DNA of 64,000 nt from JBMDXK01 sp048594375 (GCA_048594375.1 JBMDXK010000016.1:26358-90357); one strand, 5' to 3'. Positions 1 through 9,971 are shown, numbered from the stretch's first letter. Numbers and translations: made by a program. The notes: generated from the letters alone by a model not told the origin.

Positions 1-1115
1 CTACGGGCTTGCAGCGCCTGCAACGCTGCTTGCAGCCGTGAAACGCCAATGGAAAATCCTGTAGCAGGCGCTGGCTCGCCCCTGAACCGGGCCACCAGCC
101 CATCATAACGGCCGCCACCCGCCACAGAGCCAAAGCGCACTGTCTGGCCATCGTCGTTCTGAACAGTGAATGTCAGTTCGGCTTCATAAACAGGCCCTGT
201 GTAATATTCCAGACCGCGCACAACGGAGGGGTCAATCTTCACGCGGCCTTCATAGCCTGCCGCGGCGACCAATCCTGCAATTTCGGCAAGTTCAGCCACA
301 CCTTCCGTACCGTGGCTTGTATCTTTAACCAGCACTTCCAGATTGGCAAGGGTTTGCACCACAGTGTCATGACCGGCGCTCACAAACGCCATAATGTGCG
401 CAATCTGCTCTTCGTTAAGGCCAGCGCCTTTGGTAAAATCGCCGCTTTCATCCTTGCGCCCTGCGCCCAACAACAGGCGAACGCCTTCACTGCCCAGCCG
501 ATCCAGCTTATCAATGGCACGCAACACAATGAGGCGCTGATTGGCTTTATCATCTCCGCCAAGCTGGATGGCCTCCATCACGCCATCGAGAACCTTGCGG
601 TTGTTGACGCGGATCACATAATCACCCCGCTCAATGCCCACCGCTTCAAGCGTATCGGCAGCCATCATACAGATTTCCGCATCGGCGGCCGCAGACGCTG
701 CGCCTACAATATCCGCATCGAACTGCATGAACTGGCGAAAACGGCCGGGACCCGGCTTTTCATTACGAAACACATAGCCGGAACGGTAACTGCGCAGCGG
801 CTTTGCCAGCTTATCCCAGTGTTCAGCAACATAACGCGCCAGAGGCGCAGTCAGATCATAGCGCAGGCTTACCCATTGTTCATCATCATCCTGAAAGGAA
901 AATACACCGGCATTCGGCCTGTCCTGATCGGGGAGAAACTTGCCCAACGCATCAGTATATTCCACAAACGGAGTTTCCAGCGCCTGAAAACCCCAACGCT
1001 CATACACTTTGCGAATGGAATCACACATGGCGCGGGTTGTAGCCAGTTCCATACTGCTGTGATCGGCGAAACCACGGGGCAGACGGGCTTTCGGGCGGTT
1101 GCTGTTTTCGGCCAT
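1..1115 (-). CDS. hisS: Histidyl-tRNA synthetase, 3' end outside window
   Basis: Class II aminoacyl-tRNA synthetase that charges tRNA-His in the cytoplasm. The frame opens at ATG 1115 (MAENSNRPKARLPRG) and stays open to the window edge, giving 371 residues, so the C-terminal part is missing. Visible signatures are the N-terminal RGFADHS segment, the QFMQFDAD region after an FRNEKPGPGRFRQ motif 2, and the glycine-rich VAGGGRYDGL motif near the visible C-terminus. The start sequence and spacing match the alphaproteobacterial HisRS type, which in several orders is known to work with a tRNA-His lacking the extra G-1; that link is family knowledge, not visible here. It is divergent from the TadE-like gene, with about 200 bp between them. 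Confidence 0.96.
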   Translation of the reverse strand, partial: MAENSNRPKARLPRGFADHSSMELATTRAMCDSIRKVYERWGFQALETPFVEYTDALGKFLPDQDRPNAGVFSFQDDDEQWVSLRYDLTAPLARYVAEHWDKLAKPLRSYRSGYVFRNEKPGPGRFRQFMQFDADIVGAASAAADAEICMMAADTLEAVGIERGDYVIRVNNRKVLDGVMEAIQLGGDDKANQRLIVLRAIDKLDRLGSEGVRLLLGAGRKDESGDFTKGAGLNEEQIAHIMAFVSAGHDTVVQTLANLEVLVKDTSHGTEGVAELAEIAGLVAAAGYEGRVKIDPSVVRGLEYYTGPVYEAELTFTVQNDDGQTVRFGSVAGGGRYDGLVARFRGEPAPATGFSIGVSRLQAALQALQAR

Positions 1116-1318
1116 GGCGTACACTTTTGCTTTCGTTCAGGGAAGCCTATGCTTTTATTGCGCCTGCGCCAGTGTTGCAAGGCTTGAAAGAGAAAAATTC
1201 CATTCTAGCACTCACTTTGTTTTAACCCTGTTTTTTGCATGTGCGCCGCTAACATAAAATCACAACGCGTCTCTGAGGTCTGAGCTTCTAGACTTTTGCG
1301 AAAGTACAGGAGTTTACT

Positions 1319-1759
1319 ATGGCTCACTTTCTTACACGCCTTTGGCGCTTCAAGCACAGCGCAAACGGTTCCACAGCCGTTGAATTTGCATTACTTATGC
1401 CCATTTTTGCCCTGCTGATGACCGGCATACTGGTGTTTGGGCTCTACTTTGGCATGGTTCATGCCCTGCAACAGCTCGCCGCTGAAGCTGCCCGCGCTTC
1501 TGTGGCCGGGCTTTCCGAACAGGAACGCTCCTCGCTGGCACAGCAATATATCTCCAACAGTATTCAGGCTTATACCTTTCTGGAGCCGGATAAACTTACC
1601 ATCACCACGCAGCCCAACGCCGCACAGAGCAATCTGTATGAAGTGCGGCTGCGGTATGACGCTTCCCAATCCCCCATCTGGAGCATCGGCGGTCTTATTC
1701 CTGTGCTGCCTTCTCCACAAATCGAACGCAGTGCCATTGTTCAACAAGGAGGCTATTAG
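1319..1759 (+). CDS. TadE-like pilus assembly protein
   Basis: 146-residue protein of the TadE family, minor pilin-like proteins of the Tad/Flp pilus system. A short cytoplasmic N-terminus is followed by the hallmark GSTAVEFALLMPIFALLM segment (about residues 17-34), which forms the single membrane helix with the invariant Glu at the +5-like position, and then a periplasmic domain. An ACAGGAG ribosome binding site lies 6 bases before the ATG. It is separated by only 2 bp from the TadG-like gene downstream, so the two are probably one transcript. No prepilin peptidase, Flp pilin or secretion ATPase gene is present in the window, so the rest of the Tad machine must be encoded elsewhere. Confidence 0.88.
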   Translation: MAHFLTRLWRFKHSANGSTAVEFALLMPIFALLMTGILVFGLYFGMVHALQQLAAEAARASVAGLSEQERSSLAQQYISNSIQAYTFLEPDKLTITTQPNAAQSNLYEVRLRYDASQSPIWSIGGLIPVLPSPQIERSAIVQQGGY

Positions 1760-1761
1760 TA

Positions 1762-3444
1762 ATGCGTGCCTTACTTTCCCGTTTTAAAAAAGATAATAAA
1801 GGCGCTATCGCCATTATTGCCTGTCTTGTTCTCACCGTTATGGTGGGCTGCGGCGCTCTTGCCGTAGATCTTGGAAAAATTTATGTCAGCCAACGCCATT
1901 TGCAAAGCGCCGTTGATCTGGCGGCACTGGAAGCGGCGCGCAATCTTGGCAACGCCGAAGAGGCAGCACGCAAAACACTGGAAGCCAATGGCTTTAAAAA
2001 TATCCAGAAGCTGGTTGTGCATACCGGACGCTACGCACTGGATACAACCATTTCGCCCAAAAGCCGCTTTTCTAGCGGCGTTTCGGCGCAAAATACCAAT
2101 GCCGTAAAAATTGACGTCACTGTCAATACGCCGCTGTATTTCGGCGGCGCTATCATGCGCAAAGACCATGTCAATGTGAATGCCTCTGCAACGGGCATCT
2201 GTTCGGAAATGGCGGCTTTTGCCATTGGCTCGCGTCTGCTTTCTCTCAATGGTGGTATTGCCAACAGCCTGCTCTCCAGTTTGCTGGGCGGGAATATCAA
2301 TCTGAGTGTCATGGATTACAACGCTCTGCTGGGCGGACAGATTGATCTGCTTGATTTCCTTGATGAACTTGCCATTAAAGCAGGCGTTCAAGCCGGAACG
2401 TACCAGCAATTGCTCAATACCCGCGTAACGGCTGGCCACATTATTGATGCCGCGGCAACGGTTGCCCAGCGCTCTAACCCCGCATCCGGCGTTGGAATTG
2501 CGCTTAACAGGCTGCTGGGCGCTTCCAATGCCGGTAACCTTGAATTGCTCACCGGAACCCTGATCCAGCTTGGAGAGCTGGCCAATGTTGGTGTTGCAAC
2601 CGGCAAGCATGGGTTGGATGCCATGCTGAATGTGTTTGATCTGGTACGCACTACGGCTGAAGTAGCAAACGGGAAAAACCAGGCAGCGGTTGATCTTGAT
2701 ATTGCAGTGCCTGGTTTGCTGGGTGTAAAAGCCACTGTGCTGATTGGTGAGCGGATGCAGAACTCACCCTGGATTTCGGTCAGCAACAAAGAAACCATTG
2801 TGCGCACTGCGCAAACCCGTATCCGCTTGCAGGTCAGCGTGGGCGGCAGCGGTCTGTTAAGCGGTGCCACAATCCGTATTCCGCTGCATCTGGATATTGC
2901 TCCTGCGGAAGCACGCCTTAAACGCTTCTCCTGCGGGAAAAATCCCAAAAGCCATGCTGCTGCAACTCTGGGCGTGAAAACCGGCGTTCTCAAACTCTGG
3001 ATTGCTGAACCCAATAACTGGAAAGCATGGACAGATCACTCCATTCCCCCTGCCATGCACACAGCAACACTGGTCAATGTTGCAGGGTTAGCCACGGTTT
3101 ATACTTACGCCCATTCCTCTATTGCCAATCTGGCTGAACAGGATGTGCATTTCAATGCCAGCGAAATCGCCAGCCGTACCTTCAAAACGGTTGGTACCAA
3201 AGGACTGCTGACCTCTTTGCTGGCAAGCACTCTTGGCGACCTTGATCTGGATATTAAAGTCGTAGGCATCAACCTTGGTTTGGGTACGCTGCTTGCACCT
3301 TTGCTGAAAACGCTTCTGGCACCCGTGGCGGGTTTGCTTGATCCGGTTCTGGATGGACTGCTTGATCTGCTCGGCATTGGCGTTGGTGAAGCCGATGTCG
3401 GGATTATCGGCACCCGCTGCGATGGCTCCGCTCTCGCCGCCTGA
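1762..3444 (+). CDS. TadG-like pilus assembly protein
   Basis: 560-residue membrane-anchored protein resembling TadG. Residues about 12-38 carry the characteristic KGAIAIIACLVLTVMVGCG segment followed by ALAVDLGKIYVSQRHLQSAVDLAALEAAR, the TadE/TadG N-terminal signature. The remainder is a long periplasmic region rich in Leu and Gly with no clear von Willebrand A domain; the C-terminal part has repeated LLGLLDPVLDGLL-like hydrophobic runs. It follows the TadE-like gene by 2 bp and is closed by a strong intrinsic terminator. Assignment rests on the N-terminal signature and the tandem position; the function of the large C-terminal region is not evident. Confidence 0.82.
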   Translation: MRALLSRFKKDNKGAIAIIACLVLTVMVGCGALAVDLGKIYVSQRHLQSAVDLAALEAARNLGNAEEAARKTLEANGFKNIQKLVVHTGRYALDTTISPKSRFSSGVSAQNTNAVKIDVTVNTPLYFGGAIMRKDHVNVNASATGICSEMAAFAIGSRLLSLNGGIANSLLSSLLGGNINLSVMDYNALLGGQIDLLDFLDELAIKAGVQAGTYQQLLNTRVTAGHIIDAAATVAQRSNPASGVGIALNRLLGASNAGNLELLTGTLIQLGELANVGVATGKHGLDAMLNVFDLVRTTAEVANGKNQAAVDLDIAVPGLLGVKATVLIGERMQNSPWISVSNKETIVRTAQTRIRLQVSVGGSGLLSGATIRIPLHLDIAPAEARLKRFSCGKNPKSHAAATLGVKTGVLKLWIAEPNNWKAWTDHSIPPAMHTATLVNVAGLATVYTYAHSSIANLAEQDVHFNASEIASRTFKTVGTKGLLTSLLASTLGDLDLDIKVVGINLGLGTLLAPLLKTLLAPVAGLLDPVLDGLLDLLGIGVGEADVGIIGTRCDGSALAA

Positions 3445-3466
3445 CGGTTGCCGTTGTCACGCACTA

Positions 3467-3498
3467 CCAGCGCCCATCCCAGCGGGCGCTGGTTTTTT
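3467..3498 (+). terminator. Intrinsic terminator after TadE/TadG pair
   Basis: Nine-base-pair perfect stem CCAGCGCCC (3467-3475) with GGGCGCTGG (3484-3492), an 8-nt loop and a run of six T. It lies 22 bp after the TadG-like stop codon. Confidence 0.9.
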
Positions 3499-3699
3499 AT
3501 GGATTGATGGGAGGCTGACTTGCCCTGATGCTGTTTTAAACTATAGCCCACGTACAATAAAAATTTTGCTCTAATCGCTTGTGATAAAAGGAGCATACTC
3601 TGTGTGAGGCTGCGGCTTGCATTGCTGTGTTGCCATTGCAAAACATACGGCAAGGCTGTTAGCATAAGGCTATAAAATGTTTTAGGGGGAACACAGCCC

Positions 3700-5046
<1,347 letters not shown>

Positions 5047-5067
5047 GCAATGTCCGCCTGCGTATCA

Positions 5068-5145
5068 TTATGAGCCACGAATTAGACTAATTACCTGATA
5101 ATACCGCTAAATATCTGGTAAATTAGGCCTTTTTCTGGCTCATAA
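5068..5145. repeat. Long imperfect inverted repeat
   Basis: Outer arms TTATGAGCCA (5068-5077) and TGGCTCATAA (5136-5145) are perfect 10-bp complements. Inside them TAATTACC (5088-5095) nearly pairs with GGTAAATTA (5117-5125), and GATA (5097-5100) with TATC (5112-5115). A T-run follows the inner stem. It could be a terminator for the aminotransferase, an RNA element in the leader of the EAL gene, or a small palindromic repeat. Confidence 0.6.
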
Positions 5146-5198
5146 CGGCACATTTTATTAAAAAAATCCCATTTCTGCCCACTTTCCACAATCTTTGC

Positions 5199-6758
5199 GT
5201 GGCAGAAATACCCCGAATCATGGAATGGTTAACCATATTTTTAATTCATGCGGATTTTTCCATGTTCAGGCTGGGTACCCTTTTTATCGTCGGCTGCGCT
5301 GTCATTATCGGCACATCCGCAAGCATTGCCACGATGATTATCTTCAAATGGTCTCTTACGCAGGGCGCATTTGTGGGCGTTGCAAGTGTGCTTGCCGTTA
5401 CGATTGCCCATCTTGTCATCATGTTTGATCGGGATACACATGCGCGCACATCCCACATCCATAACGTGCAGCAGGATATTGAAATCCTCTCTGACCGCAT
5501 GGCACTTCTGGATTTGCGTATAACCCGCGCTGAAACTATTCCTGTTGTGGCTCTCAAGCGGGGCTTTGCGCCGATAGCGGAAGAAATGACCGAGCTGGGT
5601 ACTCTGGTGCATCAATTGGCCGAACAGGTAAAAGAACACGAAGAAACACTGGCCAGCCAAGTTCGCGCCCTGCCCATTCCCGCCCTTTGGCCAACCTTAA
5701 GCACCCCACCTGTTTCCATTACCCACGCAACTTCGGATAATTTTTCTGCTTTTAATGCCGCGCATACAGGCACTCTCCATCAGCACGCCGCGGCTGAACC
5801 CTCTGAACCCGCTCCGTTTGCCGCTCCAAAACGGGAATACAAAAAAACGACTACCGCCTCTGCTACACCCAAGCCGGATATGTCATCACTGCCGCTGGTT
5901 CTCAAAGCACTGGAAGACGGCCAACTGGATGTGCATTTGCAGCCCATCGTGCAGCTTCCCCAGCGCCGTGTTGTCCATTATGAAGCCATGGCGCGTTTGC
6001 GCAATGCGGATGACTCTCTGATTATGCCGGATGAATTTCTACCCGTTGCCCGCGAGGCGCAGATTTCCGCGGCTCTTGATGCCCTTACCATGGATCGGGT
6101 GCTGCGGATTGCACGCCGCCTGAAAAGCCATAATCGCAGCACCGCATTATTTGTAAATGTGGATGCCGATACGTTGATTGATCCTGATTTTGCTACCGAT
6201 CTGGCTATTCGTCTTGATGCCAATTCTGATCTGGCAGAACATATTATTCTGGAAATTGCCTATGACAGCGTTACCAACCTGACCGGAACTGCGGAAGGCG
6301 TGTTGATGACGCTGGCTGACAAAGGTTTTTCCTTGAGTCTTGATGTGCGGCTTATTCCCGATATTGACGCTGCAAAGCTTTATGAACTGGGCTTTCGTTA
6401 CATTAAAATACCCACAACCGCATTCCATGATCCGGTTTTTGCAGCCCGTTCTTCAATCCACCCCAACGATATTCCTGCCCTTTTCAAGCGCCACGGCATT
6501 ACAACTATTGTGACCCAGATTGAAGAAGAAGATCAGGTGGCACACATTCTCGATTTTGATATTACCATGGCGCAAGGCTTCCTGTTCGGAGCCGCCCGCC
6601 CCGTACGCGCCGAAGTGTTTGCGGAAACCTCTCCCAGCAAACGCGCCACCATCCGCGGCACCGATGGCATTCCTGTGCGCGCCATGGATAGATTCCCGAA
6701 CGCTGCCGTTAATACGGGAATCCGCCGCGGCATTGGTTCCATCGCGCGGCGGGCTTGA
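5199..6758 (+). CDS. TipF-like membrane EAL-domain protein
   Basis: 519 residues if started at GTG 5199; ATG 5220 or ATG 5262 (MFRLGTLFIVGC) are alternatives and no ribosome binding site decides. Two adjacent membrane helices lie at about residues 25-75, followed by a heptad-like coiled-coil segment (about 85-155), a Pro/Ala/Thr-rich linker, and an EAL domain from about 225 to 480. The signature reads EAM (Glu262), and the QGFLFG end motif is kept, but the DDFGTG metal-binding loop is replaced by DVRLIPDI. Membrane anchor plus coiled coil plus degenerate EAL matches Caulobacter TipF, which binds cyclic di-GMP without degrading it. No flagellar gene lies nearby, so the process it controls is not shown. 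Confidence 0.78.
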   Translation: MAEIPRIMEWLTIFLIHADFSMFRLGTLFIVGCAVIIGTSASIATMIIFKWSLTQGAFVGVASVLAVTIAHLVIMFDRDTHARTSHIHNVQQDIEILSDRMALLDLRITRAETIPVVALKRGFAPIAEEMTELGTLVHQLAEQVKEHEETLASQVRALPIPALWPTLSTPPVSITHATSDNFSAFNAAHTGTLHQHAAAEPSEPAPFAAPKREYKKTTTASATPKPDMSSLPLVLKALEDGQLDVHLQPIVQLPQRRVVHYEAMARLRNADDSLIMPDEFLPVAREAQISAALDALTMDRVLRIARRLKSHNRSTALFVNVDADTLIDPDFATDLAIRLDANSDLAEHIILEIAYDSVTNLTGTAEGVLMTLADKGFSLSLDVRLIPDIDAAKLYELGFRYIKIPTTAFHDPVFAARSSIHPNDIPALFKRHGITTIVTQIEEEDQVAHILDFDITMAQGFLFGAARPVRAEVFAETSPSKRATIRGTDGIPVRAMDRFPNAAVNTGIRRGIGSIARRA

Positions 6759-6785
6759 AGAAGAATTTTATAGGATTCCTGCTCA

Positions 6786-7628
6786 TTATCTCCCAGGTTG
6801 CTGCGCTGAACTGGTTCCCTGCATTTGAAAAATACCTAAATTTAAAGCTGTTCTAGCTATTGCCTGAGAACGTGGTGAAGTTGGATCAGCGAAATATTGA
6901 GGAAGATAGATCATTGTCCACATACTTTTTTCTGCAGCACGCATTCCATTCCAATATTGCAACTGTTCATCCTTTGTTAAAGAAAGAAAATTATGAGGAA
7001 ATGCATCCGCAGCAACTGACGTTCTTTGGAAGTTAAATTGAGCAGGAGATTGATTAAACATACCCTCAGCAATAACGTCATCCCAAAGTGCTACTTCTAT
7101 AGGAGTATTTCTATCGTTTGTGATTGCTCTTCCTTCATCCAGAACCGTCATAGGATGTTCTCCAGCAGATAGCTGGAATTGTCCATTTAAAGATTCTGCC
7201 TGTGTGATATCTGATACTTTCCTTTCAGGATGCGCCTCAAAAGCTGCTTGACTTTCTGAAATTCCAATTCTGATTGCTGGCTGGTTATTTAGTGTAATAG
7301 GATCTTGATGGGCATATAACCCTCTATCAAAATTTAGTTTTATTCGATCACTATGCAAGCCCTGCGGTCTACCTCCCACCGCTCCACCTGCAATATTTGT
7401 CATACTTATTTGCGGCCTTTGCCCCCCTTCAGTGGTTTTCGCCAATACAGTTAGCGTATTAGCCGATATCTCTCGTGAAGGCACATAATCAACCACCTGC
7501 GATGGTTCTCCACCACCTACAAGCCGAAACGGCATGTTCTGCGCTGCGCTCACATTGTTTTGTATTATGGCATCAAACGCAGTACCTGCGGGTTGGGAGG
7601 GGGCGAAACTTTGTCCATCAATGCGCAT
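6786..7628 (-). CDS. Uncharacterised protein, paralog 1 of a tandem pair
   Basis: 280-residue protein that I do not recognise. It has no signal peptide, no membrane helix and no cysteine. Its first 35 residues (MRIDGQSFAPSQPAG onward) are identical to those of the neighbouring gene at 7840-8658, while the rest is only about half identical. Shared downstream blocks include YAHQDPI (about 105-111), FEAHPERK with SDITQAE (about 130-145), LWDDVI (181-186) and FNFQRTSVA (198-206). An AAGGAT ribosome binding site stands 7 bases before the ATG. The gene is AT-richer than its neighbours. A conserved N-terminus with a variable body is a pattern seen in secreted effectors and toxin families, but nothing here proves export. 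Confidence 0.8.
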   Translation of the reverse strand: MRIDGQSFAPSQPAGTAFDAIIQNNVSAAQNMPFRLVGGGEPSQVVDYVPSREISANTLTVLAKTTEGGQRPQISMTNIAGGAVGGRPQGLHSDRIKLNFDRGLYAHQDPITLNNQPAIRIGISESQAAFEAHPERKVSDITQAESLNGQFQLSAGEHPMTVLDEGRAITNDRNTPIEVALWDDVIAEGMFNQSPAQFNFQRTSVAADAFPHNFLSLTKDEQLQYWNGMRAAEKSMWTMIYLPQYFADPTSPRSQAIARTALNLGIFQMQGTSSAQQPGR

Positions 7629-7775
7629 TGGGCTATCCTTGGTTTTTGTGAAAACGACTCATTCGCTTTACAGAGCCAAAAATTACATACTATCTTGATA
7701 GACTAAAGTATAGATTATTAAGCCGAACTCCAATAATATGATCATTTTATTGGAGAGAATTCTGCTATAAATTAA
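7525..7775. repeat. Duplicated 5' module, copy 1
   Basis: Bases 7525-7670 match 8555-8700 with about six differences in 146 bp. They cover the upstream edge and the first 35 codons of the two paralogs. Similarity resumes further upstream at GACTAAAGTATA (7701-7712) and continues into the palindrome at 7722-7768. The duplication therefore includes the leader and probable promoter. Confidence 0.85.
7722..7768. repeat. GATC-centred intergenic palindrome, member A
   Basis: Arms CTCCAATAA (7728-7736) and TTATTGGAG (7747-7755) are perfect complements around TATGATCATT. Flanks read GCCGAA on the left and TTCTGCTATA on the right. Related sequences occur at 24305-24344, 31778-31813, 50122-50144 and more distantly at 35005-35052 and 53381-53402, all between genes. 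Confidence 0.7.
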
Positions 7776-7839
7776 AGACTTATAGCCTGAGACATATAAT
7801 CATTTTAAATATTTCAGGCTATCTTTCCGGTTGCGACGC

Positions 7840-8658
7840 TTAGCAATTTTCATTCGTTTCTGCGAGACCCAAATTTATAAATGTTTTTAAAAGCTGCTCA
7901 GCCTCTGGGGTGCCTTGCTTCTCCTCATAAGCCCGTACATGAATACTAGCCCAGATTTCTTTCTCATGGGATTTGAAACCCTCCCAATAGGGCAGTTGCT
8001 CTTCTTTTGATAATTCAAGAAAATTTTTTGGCACCGCATCCCAAGCAACGGATGTCCTTAAAAAGTTAAATTCTTTATTCTTGAAATTACTGGACGTATA
8101 GCCAATTGTATCATCCCACAAAACTATTTCTATTGGTTCATTAGCTTCATTTTTTATTAAGCTTTCTTTTCCTATTACTGTAATAGGATTTTCTCCCGAC
8201 GATATTTGAAAGCGTGAACCTAATAATTCCGCTTGTGTAATATCTGAGCTTTTCCGCTCAGGATGGGCTTCAAATGTTTCTTTGTTATCTGAAATGGAAA
8301 ATCTTATTGCAGGTTTACCATTTAATTCAATGGGATCTTGATGGACATATAATCCATTCTCAAATTTCAACTTAAAGCGTTCGGACTGAATGTCACTTTT
8401 GTATTGAATAGTATTTCCTTGAATATTACCTAAATATAGCGTTGGACGCTGGCCATTCATATTTTTTTCGCTAACCAAAGTAAGTGTATTATCGGATATT
8501 TCACGGGAAGGCGCATTATCAACCACGTGATTGCTCCCTCCACCGCCTATGATACGAAACGGCATATTCTGCGCTGCGCTCACATTGTTTTGTATTATGG
8601 CATCAAACGCAGTACCTGCGGGTTGGGAGGGGGCGAAACTTTGTCCATCGATGCGCAT
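7840..8658 (-). CDS. Uncharacterised protein, paralog 2 of a tandem pair
   Basis: 272-residue partner of the gene at 6786-7628, in the same orientation and 211 bp upstream of it. Residues 1-35 are identical to paralog 1, and the coding and upstream DNA of that part is about 96% identical; the remainder has diverged to roughly half identity with conserved blocks such as HQDPI, FEAHPERK, SDITQAE, LWDD and FNFLRTSVA. It has no signal peptide or membrane segment, and its only cysteine is the last residue. An AAGGGT ribosome binding site precedes the ATG. Function unknown. The strong contrast between the two halves suggests either selection on the N-terminus or recent gene conversion of the 5' module. 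Confidence 0.8.
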   Translation of the reverse strand: MRIDGQSFAPSQPAGTAFDAIIQNNVSAAQNMPFRIIGGGGSNHVVDNAPSREISDNTLTLVSEKNMNGQRPTLYLGNIQGNTIQYKSDIQSERFKLKFENGLYVHQDPIELNGKPAIRFSISDNKETFEAHPERKSSDITQAELLGSRFQISSGENPITVIGKESLIKNEANEPIEIVLWDDTIGYTSSNFKNKEFNFLRTSVAWDAVPKNFLELSKEEQLPYWEGFKSHEKEIWASIHVRAYEEKQGTPEAEQLLKTFINLGLAETNENC

Positions 8659-8790
8659 TGGGCTACCCTTGGTTTTTGTGAAAATAACTCATTCACTTTA
8701 AAGAATTTTCAATTGGGATGTACCCACTCACAGGACTAAAGTATATATTTTGAGGCTAATACCTAATAATATTTATTTGAGCAGCGATTT
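8555..8790. repeat. Duplicated 5' module, copy 2
   Basis: Counterpart of 7525-7775. The near-identical block is 8555-8700. Weaker similarity continues through GACTAAAGTATA (8734-8745) into a decayed version of the palindrome (CCTAATAATATTTATTTGAG). Confidence 0.8.
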
Positions 8791-8831
8791 GAGGTCTTTA
8801 AGGAGCGCTACCCGAGTGCTCAGCATCCGCC

Positions 8832-9689
8832 TTACTGCCACAACACCCCGTTCCGCTCTTCGTCTTTCAGGCTGCTCGAACCAAAAGAATAGCGTGCGCC
8901 AGCAAACAGGATATTGCCATCCGCGCTTGCGGAAAACCAGCGGCCTACGGAACGTTCTTCTTTCTGATATTGGTATCCGGCAAATACGGTTAATGGCATT
9001 TGCGCAAGACGGTAATTGGCGGTGATGCCCACCGCGCTGCGGTCAATATCAATCACCGAATAAGTGAGGTTCTGCATATAAGCATTGACATCAAAGCGAA
9101 TGTTGTCGCTGGCATACACACGCGCACCCACAGCACCCATCGCCTGATCGAAATCCGCTAAACCCGTATCAACACTGCCCAGCCCTGCGCGGCCATAGAC
9201 GGTTGCGTTATCCATCAGATAGGCTGCTTCCACGCCCCATGTATAGCTGGTGGCGTCTGAACGCCCCCATTCACTTTGTCCGGCAGAAAAGAATGCACCG
9301 GCGGCATAGCCTGCCTCACTGCGGTAATAGCCATGGATCTGACCGGCATATTGGTTGCCATGTTCAGTAAAGCCAGAAGCACTGACATTGGCATAGCCTG
9401 CATCGCCCTGAATATTCAATCCCTGTCCCACATGCACATTCGCTGAACCACGCAAGCCCCACGTCTGAGCATCGCCGTTATCCATCTGACGTGCATAACT
9501 GCCCTGCACATAACCGGCTACATTTTTGGGAAGCGTGCGCCCTTCAACACCATAATCGATGTCATATACCATAGCATCCGCCTGTGGATTAACGGCACTG
9601 TCTGCCGCAATGGCGCTTCCAGCATCCAAAATCACCAACAAAAACGCCACACGCCACGCACGCACCATTTTACTCACCGCTTTTTTCAC
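8832..9689 (-). CDS. Outer membrane beta-barrel protein
   Basis: 285 residues. A basic N-terminus and hydrophobic stretch (VAFLLVILDAGSAIAA) form a signal peptide cleaved near residue 29. The mature part alternates short beta strands with aromatic girdles and turns (for example GLRGSANVHVGQGLNIQGD, TVYGRAGLGSVD and ILFAGARYSFG), typical of an 8-12-stranded barrel. The last strand-like segment is followed by a 15-residue tail ending in Trp-Gln rather than the usual C-terminal Phe. The substrate or role is unknown. The gene is divergent from rsmD, and a perfect CtrA-type box lies in the shared upstream region about 125 bp before its start, suggesting cell-cycle control. Confidence 0.82.
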   Translation of the reverse strand: MKKAVSKMVRAWRVAFLLVILDAGSAIAADSAVNPQADAMVYDIDYGVEGRTLPKNVAGYVQGSYARQMDNGDAQTWGLRGSANVHVGQGLNIQGDAGYANVSASGFTEHGNQYAGQIHGYYRSEAGYAAGAFFSAGQSEWGRSDATSYTWGVEAAYLMDNATVYGRAGLGSVDTGLADFDQAMGAVGARVYASDNIRFDVNAYMQNLTYSVIDIDRSAVGITANYRLAQMPLTVFAGYQYQKEERSVGRWFSASADGNILFAGARYSFGSSSLKDEERNGVLWQ

Positions 9690-9813
9690 TGTTTACAGGC
9701 TCTGCACCTTTCAGGAAGGGGTTGCTCTTTTTCATAAAAAAGATGAACCGCCCTTAGGGTTATGCAGAAATACTTTATTAACCATAGTAGATGTTGGCTT
9801 TAGAGCGAAAGGG

Positions 9814-9829
9814 TTAACAAAATATTAAC
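9814..9829. promoter_or_regulatory. CtrA-type binding box
   Basis: TTAA (9814-9817), seven bases, then TTAAC (9825-9829): an exact match to the TTAA-N7-TTAAC consensus of the alphaproteobacterial master regulator CtrA. It lies between the divergent outer membrane protein gene and rsmD. Which gene it controls cannot be told from sequence; the outer membrane gene is the more likely target. Confidence 0.65.
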
Positions 9830-9971
9830 GCACCCCTAATCCTTTAAGGAAAAAGCAATAATTTGCTTTTCAACCGCCTTTTTCACATGTTCTCTTTTTC
9901 ATGCAGGGTGACAGATGCTCTGGCTTTGCGTAAAAGACTTACACGCTACTTTTTTGAAAAGCCCTTCTGCA

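Noticed and set aside
1771..3014. Minus-strand frames of 279 and 208 codons inside the TadG-like gene
   Set aside because: Antisense to a gene with a clear family signature; no protein-like segments or start signals.
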